Assembly (NCBI GenBank): GCA_022616515.1
Contig: JAKEEQ010000156.1
Coordinates: 1-35,515 of the forward strand
Direction: 5' to 3'
Length of the DNA: 35,515 nucleotides
DNA from: Chloroflexota bacterium
Lineage (GTDB): Bacteria > Chloroflexota > Anaerolineae > Aggregatilineales > J027
Shown piece by piece: positions 1 through 8,833 of the stretch. Below the pieces are notes generated by a model, which saw nothing but the letters and a program-made list of their open reading frames with translations, ran no database searches and was not told the DNA's origin. The translations under genes and the position numbers were made by a program. Every line of letters starts with the position of its first letter. Position 1 is the first letter of the stretch.

Positions 1-1289
1 GTACCGCATTTGAGCGAATTGACGCCGAACTCGACAACTGTCTGATTGCGTTTCAATCGATGATTGAGCTTAACGAAGCGGGTCAGATATGGCGTTCGAT
101 GAACGCACTGTGGTGCTATTTTGCATTACGCTCAAGGTTCGATGAAGGGAGGCTAATATTCACAAGAGGCGCTGAAGCTCTGCGTGACAGTCAGGACGAG
201 CCACTTATCGGCAGCCTACTCCTGCGACAGGCGTTTTTTCTGGCATGCCTGGGAACGGTTGATGACGGTATCAAAGTAGAACGGCTTGGGGAAGAAGGTC
301 TGTCATTGTTAGCCCATCACCAGGACACCATGCCGACCGAAATGCTCATCATCGCTTATTTATGCTCAGGTATTATCTATTGGTTATCGGGCAAGTCCCA
401 GCGAATGAAAGCTGACGCACAAAGAGGTCTGGATTATGCAATAGCAACTCAGGACGCTTTTGGAACACGTTTGACGATGGGCTTGTTGGGTAGGGCAGAG
501 TTCAAACTGGGAAATTACGCCAGTGCAAAAGAAATCGGACTGACATGTTACGAACTGACTGTCAGCGAGGAGGACATGTTGATACAAGGCTTCACAGCCT
601 TCAATGTGCTGGCTGAGGTGGCTTTTGTCCAGCAGGATTATGAAGAAGCCCAACGATGGTGTCAGGTTGCACAGCGGTGTTTTGAAGATCATCACGAGCC
701 GGGGACATTGGCTACGAGTTTGATGTTAACCATGTGTGCTGTGGCAGTCAGAGACTTTGTTGAGGCCCAAAATCAATTTATGGTCAGTTTGCGTTTCCTT
801 GAAGCGAACGGCCTCATATCGCGAATTCCAGCCATATTGTTACGGGTGGCCCGGTTGCTGGTTGAACAGCAAATGCCCGAGTACGCGGTTGTGACCCTTG
901 CTCTCATCATGAATCACCCCGCATGCCGGAAAGTGACACAGGACGAGGCGAACATGCTGCTCAGTCAGCTTGAAGCGGTACTGCCAGCGAACAGTTTTGC
1001 AACAGCGTGGATGTATGGTCAGACTCTCGAACTTCAACAAGCAATCGAGATATTAGCCAGCGTCCAAGACAGTGGCAAACGACAGCCACCAACTGCCAGC
1101 GACTTAAGTGAGCGGGAATTAGATGTCCTGCGGTTAATAGCGGATGGAATGTCGAATGCTGAGATCGCTCAACACTTACATTTATCCATCGGCACCGTTA
1201 AAGTCCATACCCGGCACATCTACGAAAAACTCAGTGTTAACAGCCGCACACAGGCTGTGGCAAGCGCCCGACAACGCGGTATTCTCTAA
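1..1289 (+). CDS. LuxR-family (MalT/LAL-like) transcriptional regulator, C-terminal part
   Basis: The gene is cut by the window edge. The frame is open from base 3 through the first ATG at 60, so the true start lies outside. The last about 65 residues form a clear LuxR/GerE DNA-binding domain: an [15 protein letters not shown] stretch, then the AEIAQHL and [16 protein letters not shown] recognition helices. The preceding about 330 residues are alpha-helical, with repeated aromatic and Leu/Ala patterns typical of the TPR region of MalT-like (LAL) regulators. The N-terminal nucleotide-binding domain expected for this family would lie upstream of the window. I infer a ligand-responsive transcriptional activator. 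Its target is not evident from the neighbours. Confidence 0.9.
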   Translation, partial: TAFERIDAELDNCLIAFQSMIELNEAGQIWRSMNALWCYFALRSRFDEGRLIFTRGAEALRDSQDEPLIGSLLLRQAFFLACLGTVDDGIKVERLGEEGLSLLAHHQDTMPTEMLIIAYLCSGIIYWLSGKSQRMKADAQRGLDYAIATQDAFGTRLTMGLLGRAEFKLGNYASAKEIGLTCYELTVSEEDMLIQGFTAFNVLAEVAFVQQDYEEAQRWCQVAQRCFEDHHEPGTLATSLMLTMCAVAVRDFVEAQNQFMVSLRFLEANGLISRIPAILLRVARLLVEQQMPEYAVVTLALIMNHPACRKVTQDEANMLLSQLEAVLPANSFATAWMYGQTLELQQAIEILASVQDSGKRQPPTASDLSERELDVLRLIADGMSNAEIAQHLHLSIGTVKVHTRHIYEKLSVNSRTQAVASARQRGIL

Positions 1290-1307
1290 TAATCCCCTCC
1301 GCGACAT

Positions 1308-1350
1308 AAATACCACTCAAATACTCCCTCTCATTGCCTGAAATACCACT
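1308..1350. repeat. Direct repeat AAATACCACT, two copies
   Basis: Two exact copies of AAATACCACT lie at 1308-1317 and 1341-1350, centred 33 bp apart, about three helical turns. They sit just after the LuxR-type regulator gene and before the membrane-protein gene. They could be a pair of activator sites. With only two copies this could also be chance. Confidence 0.3.
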
Positions 1351-1464
1351 TTCGGTAGATGTCAGTACCCCCGTTTGTCTTCTACTGTGAAATACGAATG
1401 ACAACCCCATCAGGCATGATTGGAGAGTAATTCGAAATGATACCGTTCACAACGTTTTCTAGAT

Positions 1465-2340
1465 TTGTTCGCCATACCGTTGAAAATGTTCGGCGCGAAT
1501 ACACGACTGAGAAAGGATGCAGCTCATTTTGCACACTCCCCTATGTTCATCAAGCTAGCGCCATTGATGAGCGGCGCGGCAAACAAACTGCTCCCGATTC
1601 CCTTCGTTAGAGAAATGAGAAAAGAGATGCTAACAATGCTGCGCACAAATCGTATCGAAATTAAATACGGTCTCATCACCTCCGCACTGCTGGCAAGTTT
1701 ACTTGCACTGGCTACGACACAGGTTTTTAGCCGATTAGATACCGCTATTGATGATTTGTTCGAACTGATGACCAATCTGGGTTTTGCGGGATTTTTAGTT
1801 GTCGCTCTGATTAGCAATGCGACATTGTTAGCCCATGTACCTTATACGGTGCCGCTGCTCTCGCTGGCTCTGAGTGGCGCAAGCCTTAACCATGTGCTGC
1901 TGATGGGCGTGGCGTCTGGTTGTGGGGCAGCCGTTGGGGAAATGATTTCCTATGGTATTACCTTAAAACTCCTCGGTGAAAACGCCATCGTCGAAAAAAG
2001 TTCACTGCTTCAATGGGTTCGGCGTATGGTGAATTCGCATCCGCGCATGATTCCGTTGTTGTTTGTTTATGCGGTGTCGCCGCTGCCGGATGATACCTTG
2101 ATTATCCCGCTGGTGATGGTCCACTACGACATGAAAAGGTTTTTGCCGCCTCTCCTTATCGGAAAACTGGCCCACAATCTGGTGATTGCCGCTGTGTTCT
2201 ATTACTTCACCGATATTCAAGCCGATCTGGCACTTGGCATTTTGATTGTGTTTGTGATGGCGATCCTGTATCAGGTGGAGAAAACCCGCGTTATAGGGCC
2301 GTCTTTAACTGAAGTTAGTTCCGCAACTCTCCAGCAATAG
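1465..2340 (+). CDS. VTT/DedA-like (SNARE-associated family) membrane protein
   Basis: This is a multi-spanning membrane protein of up to 291 residues. Hydrophobic segments fall at about 70-90, 105-125, 130-160, 195-215 and 250-275. The middle reads like a VTT/DedA domain. It has small-residue-rich helices around GVASGCGAAVGEM, a conserved-looking SPLPDD loop, and an IGKLAHN segment before the last helices. DedA-family proteins are linked to membrane homeostasis and lipid flipping, but no substrate can be read here. The start is uncertain. The frame opens at a TTG at 1465, and ATG codons follow at 1486, 1543 and 1615, none with a strong ribosome binding site. The best Shine-Dalgarno (GGAGAG) precedes an ATG at 1437 in another frame. 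Family assignment is by motif resemblance only. Confidence 0.6.
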   Translation: MFAIPLKMFGANTRLRKDAAHFAHSPMFIKLAPLMSGAANKLLPIPFVREMRKEMLTMLRTNRIEIKYGLITSALLASLLALATTQVFSRLDTAIDDLFELMTNLGFAGFLVVALISNATLLAHVPYTVPLLSLALSGASLNHVLLMGVASGCGAAVGEMISYGITLKLLGENAIVEKSSLLQWVRRMVNSHPRMIPLLFVYAVSPLPDDTLIIPLVMVHYDMKRFLPPLLIGKLAHNLVIAAVFYYFTDIQADLALGILIVFVMAILYQVEKTRVIGPSLTEVSSATLQQ

Positions 2341-2427
2341 CAATTGGGGAAAATGATGCCGAAGCCGTTGAATGGCATTAAGTCAGTGTCATTCTGGCTC
2401 CCCTGGTTGGAATTGTCAACAATCTTC

Positions 2428-2476
2428 TTGACTTTTAAATATGCTGGTCATAGAGTATTAGTTGTGAGAACAACTA
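2428..2476 (+). promoter_or_regulatory. Promoter and inverted-repeat operator of the TrmB-type regulator gene
   Basis: A -35 box TTGACT (2428-2433) and a -10-like TAGAGT (2451-2456) are spaced by 17 bp. Immediately downstream at 2459-2476 lies a perfect 18-bp inverted repeat, TAGTTGTGAGAACAACTA. The same TAGTT-N8-AACTA layout appears in front of the next gene. A site here, next to the -10 box, would suit autorepression. Confidence 0.6.
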
Positions 2477-2488
2477 CGGAATCAAGCT

Positions 2489-3331
2489 ATGACCGATACA
2501 ATCAAACTACTTCAAGAGTTGGGCTTTAGTGAGTACGAGACTAAAGCATATATTGCGCTGCTAAAAGAGCATCCTCTCAATGGCTATAGTGTCGCCAAAA
2601 TATCCGGGATACCACGCGCTAATGTATATGCAGTTCTCCAAAAGCTTGAAGAGCGGGGCGCTATTTATTCGTTGGAAGTAGAAGCAGGAACCGTCTATTC
2701 GCCAATATCACCGCGCAACCTTATTCAGCGTTTGAGCCACCACATTTCGTCAGTTCTGGAGAAGGCAGAACGTGCCTTATATGAAGCTGCTGTGCCTGTA
2801 GAACAGCACTATGTACAGAACATCCATGGCTATGAAGAGATTATTGAACATATACAAGAACTCATTGGTTGTGCTCAAGGCGATCTTATTATCGCCCTCT
2901 GGCAGCCAGAGGCAGTCCGACTGGCGGAACACTTAGCTCACGCTGAGGATCGCGGTGTTCGAATCACCACCCTCTGCTTCCAGGCTTGCCCGGATCAGTG
3001 TGGTGGATGCCGGGGTCAGCTTTATCAATATCGCGTCACGCCACAAGAAGATCACCACTGGATCATTGTTATTCAGGATTGCGCCGAAATGGTGATGGGC
3101 ATCACAGAAGGTCAATCTGTTGCTATTCGCACACAACAAACCAGCCTCGTCAACATGTCTTCATGGTATGTACGTCATAGCATCGCCCTGGCCGCAATTT
3201 TGATGGATATGGGTGACAGGCTGGAAGATATGTTACGACCGGAAACGCAATCTCTTTTAGCCTCTATCGGTCAGGGTCAGAGCTGGCTTCAACATATGCT
3301 TCATCTGGTAAAAAACAAGGAGAGTGCTTGA
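2489..3331 (+). CDS. TrmB-family transcriptional regulator with a four-cysteine cluster
   Basis: The protein is 280 residues. Residues 1-75 form a TrmB-type winged helix-turn-helix, beginning with an LQELGFSEYETKAYIALL motif and continuing through IPRANVYAVLQKLEERG. A coiled segment follows, then an effector domain of the kind found in TrmB proteins, which in known members binds sugars or other ligands. Unusually, residues 163-174 carry a tight C-x3-C-x3-C-x2-C cluster that could hold a metal or iron-sulfur centre; that is inference. The gene precedes a Rieske-FAD oxidoreductase, and both genes share an operator-like inverted repeat. It probably controls itself and that enzyme, perhaps in response to redox state or metal. 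Confidence 0.85.
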   Translation: MTDTIKLLQELGFSEYETKAYIALLKEHPLNGYSVAKISGIPRANVYAVLQKLEERGAIYSLEVEAGTVYSPISPRNLIQRLSHHISSVLEKAERALYEAAVPVEQHYVQNIHGYEEIIEHIQELIGCAQGDLIIALWQPEAVRLAEHLAHAEDRGVRITTLCFQACPDQCGGCRGQLYQYRVTPQEDHHWIIVIQDCAEMVMGITEGQSVAIRTQQTSLVNMSSWYVRHSIALAAILMDMGDRLEDMLRPETQSLLASIGQGQSWLQHMLHLVKNKESA

Positions 3332-3386
3332 CTCCTTTGTCATTTTGGTCCATATTGTACTTAGTAGTTGCTTTGATAACTACTAA
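3328..3386 (+). promoter_or_regulatory. Promoter and inverted-repeat operator of the Rieske-FAD reductase gene
   Basis: TTGACT (3328-3333, overlapping the stop codon of the regulator gene) and CATATT (3351-3356) are 17 bp apart. Downstream is a perfect 9-bp inverted repeat TTAGTAGTT-N8-AACTACTAA (3361-3386). Its core at 3365-3382 matches the TAGTT-N8-AACTA repeat in front of the regulator gene with identical spacing. Confidence 0.6.
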
Positions 3387-3440
3387 ATACAGTACTTCAA
3401 AGAAAATATAAGTTAAGTAGATATTCGAGGAGTGAATGAT

Positions 3441-5066
3441 ATGGCCGAGTACAACGTTGGTCTGGCAAAATCCCTACTTAAAGATGGGGAATTGAAGCAG
3501 ATCGAGGTTGAGGGCAAGACGATTGTCCTCGCCCGAGTCGATGGACAGTATTATGCCTTTGGAGGTAAATGTACTCATTATGGTGCGCCGCTAGATCAGG
3601 GTGCACTGAGCGGATATACGGTGATGTGCCCCTGGCACCATGCCTGTTTCGACATCCGGAGCGGCACACGGCTCGAGCCGCCCGCACTAAACGACCTCCC
3701 CCACTATCCAGTTCACGTCCGTAACGGGACAGTAAGTATCACTTTCCCACATGAGAATGTGACCGCACCGCACGGCAAGGCCAGTGCCGAAGACCGAACA
3801 ACGTTCTTGATAATTGGCGGTGGTGCAGCAATGAGTGCCGCGGCAGAAGAGTTGCGGCGTGCGGGTTTCAGTGGGCACATTCTTGTTATCAGTGCATCCC
3901 CTGATGTTCCTATTGATCGACCTAATCTTTCTAAGGACTATCTGGATGGACACGCTAAACCTGAGTGGATGCCGCTGCGAAGCCGGGAGTGGTATGCGGA
4001 AAGAGATATTGAATTACTCCTGGAAACACAGGTCATAGGTGTTGACCCTGAAGGACACCAAGTTATGCTCAGTGATGGACGGTCAATCAAGTTTGACAAA
4101 TTGCTGCTGGCGACGGGTGCAGTGCCTCGACGCCTGCCTAACGTCCCTGGCGGGGATTTACAGGGCATCTACACACTGCGAACGCTCAATGATGCTAACC
4201 AAATTATTGATGCAGTTGAGCACGGCAAACAGGTGGTAATTGTTGGGGCAAGTTTCATCGGTATGGAAGTCGCCGCGGCTTTGGCTAGCGGCAAGGGAGC
4301 GTCTGTAACCGTTGTTGGACTCGAAGATGTTCCTTTTGCAACTATTTTGGGGACTGAAATCGGACAGATGTTCCAGCACACGCATGAGGAACATGGCGTT
4401 CATTTCTGTCTTGACGATACTGTAACACGTTTTATTGGTGAAGATGGATTCATTCAGCAGGTTGAACTGCGAAGTGGACGAATGCTCGATGCTGACCTTG
4501 TCATTATTGGCATTGGCGTAATCCCGGCGACAGCGTTCTTACAAAACTCGGGTCTTGAATTGAACAACAAAGACCACGCTGTAAAAGTTAGCGGTGAACT
4601 CCAAACAAGTCATCCCGATATTTATGCAGCAGGAGATATAGCTCGCTGGAATATTAATGGACGTGACAGCATCCGTATTGAGCACTGGCGTGTTGCCCAG
4701 CAACAGGGCATTATCGCGGCGCGAAATATGCTTGGAGAGCACGAAACGATGACAGAGCGCGTTCCTTTTTTCTGGACAAGCCAATGGGGGATTACCCTCA
4801 ATTATGTGGGTCATGCCCCAGAATGGGACGAAATCATCTATCGAGGTGGCAGCCCTCAAGATAAGAAGTTCATGGCATTCTACATACATGAAGGGCAGAT
4901 AAAAGCCGCGGCGGGATGCGGTTATGATACTGAGCTGGCTGCAATCGAGTTAATCCTGCGCAACCATGTGCCATGTTCTGTTGATCAACTAAAAGATGAA
5001 ACCTTTGATCTGGTTGCCTATGCGCAACAAAGTCCCAGCCAGCATCATACTCAGGGAGTTGGCTAG
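3441..5066 (+). CDS. Rieske [2Fe-2S] and FAD/NAD(P)-dependent oxidoreductase (AIFM3-like ferredoxin reductase)
   Basis: The ATG at 3441 is chosen because GAGGAG lies 8 bases upstream; an in-frame GTG at 3432 is the alternative. The 541-residue protein begins with a Rieske domain whose ligands are C44-x-H46 and C63-x2-H66. It is followed by a pyridine nucleotide-disulfide oxidoreductase. The FAD-binding glycine motif IIGGGAA is at about 124-130, the NAD-binding motif VGASFIG at about 268-274, and the second FAD contact YAAGDIA near residue 400. The rest is the reductase C-terminal domain. Related proteins pass electrons from NAD(P)H to an iron-sulfur acceptor such as a dioxygenase or ferredoxin; no such partner is adjacent. 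Cytoplasmic, since no signal peptide is seen. Expression probably depends on the upstream TrmB-type regulator. Confidence 0.9.
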   Translation: MAEYNVGLAKSLLKDGELKQIEVEGKTIVLARVDGQYYAFGGKCTHYGAPLDQGALSGYTVMCPWHHACFDIRSGTRLEPPALNDLPHYPVHVRNGTVSITFPHENVTAPHGKASAEDRTTFLIIGGGAAMSAAAEELRRAGFSGHILVISASPDVPIDRPNLSKDYLDGHAKPEWMPLRSREWYAERDIELLLETQVIGVDPEGHQVMLSDGRSIKFDKLLLATGAVPRRLPNVPGGDLQGIYTLRTLNDANQIIDAVEHGKQVVIVGASFIGMEVAAALASGKGASVTVVGLEDVPFATILGTEIGQMFQHTHEEHGVHFCLDDTVTRFIGEDGFIQQVELRSGRMLDADLVIIGIGVIPATAFLQNSGLELNNKDHAVKVSGELQTSHPDIYAAGDIARWNINGRDSIRIEHWRVAQQQGIIAARNMLGEHETMTERVPFFWTSQWGITLNYVGHAPEWDEIIYRGGSPQDKKFMAFYIHEGQIKAAAGCGYDTELAAIELILRNHVPCSVDQLKDETFDLVAYAQQSPSQHHTQGVG

Positions 5067-5116
5067 CGTTGGACTCCTATACCAGCGAACACCGCCTGGG
5101 GACTGGTCAATGTGAA

Positions 5117-5139
5117 GCCCCGGTCTATGCATCCGGGGC
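5117..5139 (+). terminator. Hairpin downstream of the Rieske-FAD reductase gene
   Basis: A perfect 7-bp GC-rich stem (GCCCCGG / CCGGGGC) with a 9-base loop starts 50 bp after the stop codon. No T-run follows on either strand, so it is at best a weak or factor-assisted terminator. Confidence 0.35.
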
Positions 5140-5363
5140 AAACTCAAGCGATTTGAAAAACATGGTTGATCATCTTTGTAGAATGTGCGGCTGATGATGC
5201 TATCGGGCGGAATTGTAGCAGTTCTTCAAGAACCGAGATCAGTGTGTAATCAGCCATAAGTTAGTCTCGGACGACGGTTTGACGGGCACTACTGTTTCGA
5301 AACGTGTGTCTGATTCACATGTCTCCTCATCTTCCTGAGCCGCCAACGGTGCAAGTGATGCAA

Positions 5364-5588
5364 TCAGCAGGATTGTAGTAAGCGTAAAGCCAGACCAACC
5401 AGACGATCCCCATCAAAGAGGGGACAGCCGCCAAAACACTTGCCAGATGATGCTGTACATAGACCTTGAATTCGTCGGGTTTCCGACTGTTTTATGATGC
5501 GCACCCGACCCTTCAATACAAACCAGACTCCGTGCGCTGGGTCACCTTCAAGGAAAATTAACTCTCCCAGTGCATACTCGCGACTTGA
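5364..5588 (-). pseudogene. Remnant of a Crp/Fnr-type cyclic-nucleotide-binding domain
   Basis: Read on the minus strand, 5588-5364 is open between stops. It encodes a stretch reading YALGELIFLEGDP, then GVWFVLKGRVRII, and later CFGGCPLFDGD. This matches the order and spacing of the cyclic-nucleotide-binding beta-roll of Crp/Fnr regulators. There is no start codon, the N-terminal helix region and the helix-turn-helix are absent, and the frame ends in TGA where the roll should continue. I read it as a decayed gene fragment downstream of the polyamine permeases. The rest of 5067-5626 holds nothing else I can identify. One further open stretch on the same strand, after a stop near 5400, encodes a signal-peptide-like run but lacks a start codon. 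Confidence 0.5.
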
Positions 5589-5626
5589 CTAGTGTTAAGA
5601 CAGGCTTGATCTGTGGGCAGGCGGCT

Positions 5627-6424
5627 CTATGATTCCTGTGGCTCGCGCGAAAGGTGATATGCCAACAATATGGGAATGAACGTGGCCGTAATCACAATTA
5701 CTGCTGCGACATTCGTCACAGGACGATCCCGCGGACGTGATAACTGGCGTAGAATCCAAATTGGCAGTGTATCATCGCCGGGTGCTGCTGTGAAGTTGGT
5801 CACTACAATCTCATCAAAAGACAGCGCAAAGGCCAGCAGCGCCCCGGCTAATAATGCGGATGACACTTGTGGAAGAATAATATTTTTGAACGTCTGTAAG
5901 GGTATCGCCCCTAAGTCCATAGATGCTTCAATCTGGGACTGTGCGGTGCGCCGCAAGCGGGCCACCACATTGTTGAAGACAACGACAATCGTAAATGTGG
6001 CATGACCAATAACAATAGTTTGCAAACCAAGGTCAATCCCGCGCTGCGAAAACGCTGATCGAAGTGAAATCGCAGTAACGATTCCCGGCAGTGAAATTGG
6101 CAAAATGATGAGAAGCGATACCATTTCCCGCCCAAAAAAATCACGGCGGTAAACGGCAAGGGCGGCCATTGATCCTAAGAGAATCGCCGTGACAGTGGCA
6201 ATTCCTGCTACCTCAAGTGATCGCTCCAGTGCATCCCACAAGTCAGGACGGTCGCGGGCAGCTTCATACCAGTCCAGGGTCAAACCCGGAGGAGGAAACT
6301 GAAACGAAGCCTGCTCCGTTGTGAGTGAATAGAGAACAATAATCAATACCGGAAAGTGCAGAAACGCCAAAACCGCGATAGCAGCCAGTTTGACACAGGA
6401 AATAGATCGCCGTTTAAAGGGCAT
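5627..6424 (-). CDS. potC: Spermidine/putrescine ABC transporter permease (PotC-like)
   Basis: This 265-residue inner-membrane permease has about six predicted transmembrane helices. The cytoplasmic EAA loop reads EASMDLGAIPLQTFKNIILPQ, the standard contact with the ATPase. Resemblance to PotC/YdcV is strong in the N-terminal FHFPVLIIVLYS-type helix and in the FDEIVVTNF segment after the EAA loop. The start ATG follows AGGAG at 6 bases. The start overlaps the end of the potB-like gene by 11 bases, so the two are translationally coupled. It is the last gene of the polyamine operon. Confidence 0.9.
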   Translation of the reverse strand: MPFKRRSISCVKLAAIAVLAFLHFPVLIIVLYSLTTEQASFQFPPPGLTLDWYEAARDRPDLWDALERSLEVAGIATVTAILLGSMAALAVYRRDFFGREMVSLLIILPISLPGIVTAISLRSAFSQRGIDLGLQTIVIGHATFTIVVVFNNVVARLRRTAQSQIEASMDLGAIPLQTFKNIILPQVSSALLAGALLAFALSFDEIVVTNFTAAPGDDTLPIWILRQLSRPRDRPVTNVAAVIVITATFIPILLAYHLSREPQES

Positions 6425-7337
6425 CGAACGCTCCTAGCCTCCGCGCAATCATCAAGTAGGTCAACATAACGACCAATGGCACAGTGGTCATGGCCGCGGC
6501 CATCGGGATGTTAAAACTCTGTAGTGATGAAACCGCCGAACCAATGTAAAAGCTAGAATCACCGATTACACTGGGGATAATATAATCGCCCAATGTTAAG
6601 GAGAATGTAAAGATTGACCCGGCAACTACTCCGGGGAAGGCGAGTGGCAAGATCACGGTCCGAAAGGAATAGAGGGGTTTTGCACCAAGATCAGCCGAGG
6701 CATCCACCAGAGATTGTGGGACACGCTCCAGCGCAGCAGCAATTGGCAAGATGGTATAGGGCAACCAGATATATACAAACACCATATATAGGCCCAGCGT
6801 AGAGACTGATAGCGAATTTCCGCCGATCACGGGCCGATCCAGAATCCACTCCAGGACAGAAGTCATCTGTGCTTTTTCAAAAAACCATGAAATGACACCT
6901 TCTTTCGCAAGGATGAGCTTCCAGGAATAGACGCGCACCAGATAACTTGACCACAACGGAATCATGACGCCAATATACAAAAGACCTTTCACACGATAAG
7001 AAGCCTGACGTGCCATGTAAAATGCCGGAAAAAACCCAAGAATTGCGCAGGTGATGGTCACGGCGGCTGCCATCAACACTGTTCGTCGAATGATGTCGCG
7101 ATTGGCAGGCTCGTTGAGGGCCTCGTAGTTTTGCCACGTAAACTCTTTCTCGACCAGCATCGTGAACCGGTTGACCGAATAAAAGCTTTGTTGAAGCAGG
7201 GCTGTGAGGGAGGAAATATACAGTATAAGGAACCATGCCAGTGGCGGTAACAGTAGGATCATGATGAACAGAAGCGGGTGGCGGTATAGATAATTGGATA
7301 CTAATCGCACTGGAGAACGCCGTTTTGCGACTAACAT
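6414..7337 (-). CDS. potB: Spermidine/putrescine ABC transporter permease (PotB-like)
   Basis: This membrane permease of about 307 residues has six or more predicted helices. Its EAA loop (ASADLGAKPLYSFRTVILP) is followed by the GDYIIPSVIG segment typical of PotB-type permeases. The ATG at 7337 is preferred because GGAGG lies 7 bases upstream; a TTG directly before it is less likely. The gene starts within a few bases of the potA-like stop codon and overlaps the potC-like gene. It forms a heterodimeric channel with the PotC-like protein for polyamine uptake, by family knowledge. Confidence 0.9.
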   Translation of the reverse strand: MLVAKRRSPVRLVSNYLYRHPLLFIMILLLPPLAWFLILYISSLTALLQQSFYSVNRFTMLVEKEFTWQNYEALNEPANRDIIRRTVLMAAAVTITCAILGFFPAFYMARQASYRVKGLLYIGVMIPLWSSYLVRVYSWKLILAKEGVISWFFEKAQMTSVLEWILDRPVIGGNSLSVSTLGLYMVFVYIWLPYTILPIAAALERVPQSLVDASADLGAKPLYSFRTVILPLAFPGVVAGSIFTFSLTLGDYIIPSVIGDSSFYIGSAVSSLQSFNIPMAAAMTTVPLVVMLTYLMIARRLGAFDAL

Positions 7338-7340
7338 CAA

Positions 7341-8384
7341 CTAACCTCCCCCAGCCAATAAGCGCATCTGATCTTTTTGCCAGATCAGTCTTACACGCTG
7401 CCCGCGCACTGCCTCTATATCGACTGAGGATTGATCAAGATTCTGTTTTAGCGCGATGAGATCGCCACCTCCGTCTATCTGAACCAGATAACGGGTATTC
7501 ACCCCCAGATAGACCACATCGCGCACCAGACCATCCAGACCAATACAGCCGGTAGGCACATCGGCCCCTGCCGGGTATATATGAATCTTTTCGGGACGCA
7601 AAGAGAATAAATCGCGTGTCCCGATTACCCGCTCAACCCAATCCCCGGAAATGATATTAGAAGTGCCAACAAAACCTGCAACAAATGCAGTTTGTGGGCT
7701 TTCGTAAATCTCTCCCGGCGTGCCAACCTGCTCAATGCCCCCCTCGTTAAATACGGCGATACGGTCGCTCATTGTCAGAGCTTCTTCCTGGTCATGCGTC
7801 ACGTAAATGAATGTGATACCAACTTGTTTTTGGATTGACTTCAATTCATACTGCATCTGTTGACGTAATTTCAGGTCAAGTGCACCCAATGGTTCATCCA
7901 GCAACAAGACACGGGGGTGGTTAATGAGCGCCCGTGCCAGCGCGACTCGTTGGCGCTGCCCGCCGGATAACTGATTTGGTTTGCGCTTGCCCACATCAGG
8001 CAGGCGTACCAAATCAAGCATCTCCGCGATCCGCTTCTTGCGTTCGGCACGTGGAACACCTTTTACTTTCAGCCCATAGCCAATATTTTGTTCGATTGTC
8101 ATATGCGGGAAGAGGGCATAATCCTGGAAAACAGTGTTCACATCCCGTTCATAAGGTGGCAACGCCGACACAGGCTGACCATAAAGATAGATGTGCCCGG
8201 AAGTGGGCTGCTCAAAACCAGCAATCATTCGAAGACAGGTTGTCTTACCGGAACCTGACGGCCCCAGCAACGAGAAGAATTCCCCATCAAATATGTCTAA
8301 ATTTACCTGATTTACTGCTCTAATGGTCCCAAAATGGCGCGATACTTCGACAAAGCGAACCGCGACTGGTTGCTCACTCTTCAT
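7341..8384 (-). CDS. potA: Spermidine/putrescine ABC transporter ATP-binding protein (PotA-like)
   Basis: The 347-residue ATPase has a full nucleotide-binding domain. It carries Walker A (GPSGSGKTT near residue 41), the ABC signature LSGGQRQRVALARAL, Walker B (VLLLDEPLGALD), and the H-loop in YVTHDQEEAL. The last about 100 residues are a TOBE-like regulatory domain, as expected for PotA/CysA-type ATPases of this length. It energises polyamine uptake with the two permeases downstream. No clear Shine-Dalgarno precedes the ATG. A 449-bp gap separates it from the dehydrogenase gene upstream, so it may have its own promoter. Confidence 0.93.
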   Translation of the reverse strand: MKSEQPVAVRFVEVSRHFGTIRAVNQVNLDIFDGEFFSLLGPSGSGKTTCLRMIAGFEQPTSGHIYLYGQPVSALPPYERDVNTVFQDYALFPHMTIEQNIGYGLKVKGVPRAERKKRIAEMLDLVRLPDVGKRKPNQLSGGQRQRVALARALINHPRVLLLDEPLGALDLKLRQQMQYELKSIQKQVGITFIYVTHDQEEALTMSDRIAVFNEGGIEQVGTPGEIYESPQTAFVAGFVGTSNIISGDWVERVIGTRDLFSLRPEKIHIYPAGADVPTGCIGLDGLVRDVVYLGVNTRYLVQIDGGGDLIALKQNLDQSSVDIEAVRGQRVRLIWQKDQMRLLAGGG

Positions 8385-8399
8385 AAAAAATCAGCGCGG

Positions 8400-8545
8400 A
8401 AACCCCATCGCTTGCGGCGGCGAGGAGCGCGTTCTCCTTTCGTATTGAATGAAACTAGAGCGGATTGGCGTTACTGCTGGCTCCGCTCCCGGCCATCTCC
8501 CCGTGTGGGGTAAAGTCCTCCTCGCCCAAGTTATGAGACGGTTTT
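8400..8545. repeat. GC-rich intergenic repeat-like segment
   Basis: The 449-bp gap between the dehydrogenase and potA-like genes contains a palindromic GC-rich segment, including CCCC-GTGT-GGGG within TCTCCCCGTGTGGGG. Read on the minus strand, its CGGGGAGATGGC core and the nearby GGAGCCAG resemble the palindromic element at 18352-18493 (CGGGGAGGTGGC and AGAGCCGG). This suggests a dispersed intergenic palindrome family. In the remainder (about 8546-8833) I see nothing I can name. Confidence 0.35.
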
Positions 8546-8833
8546 GTGTCTGTGCTGCACTGGCTTAGACCCTCAGACTGTTTAACAACACAACGGAGCG
8601 GTGCAGGCCGCAGCGTCACCCACATGTCCCTATATATTCGCCTCTAACGTAGTCGTTATTGTCAAAGTTGCGTATAAGTTCAGGTATTGACTAGAGCCGC
8701 TTGTGTGCATCTTTTAGCAACGATTATTCATAGTGATGCAGAACGAACGACCCATCCTCTGTGCAATTTGAAATGCTCATACACGGCTGAACTTTATGAA
8801 TTCAGACGCTTCACATCACAAAATAACCGCCAG

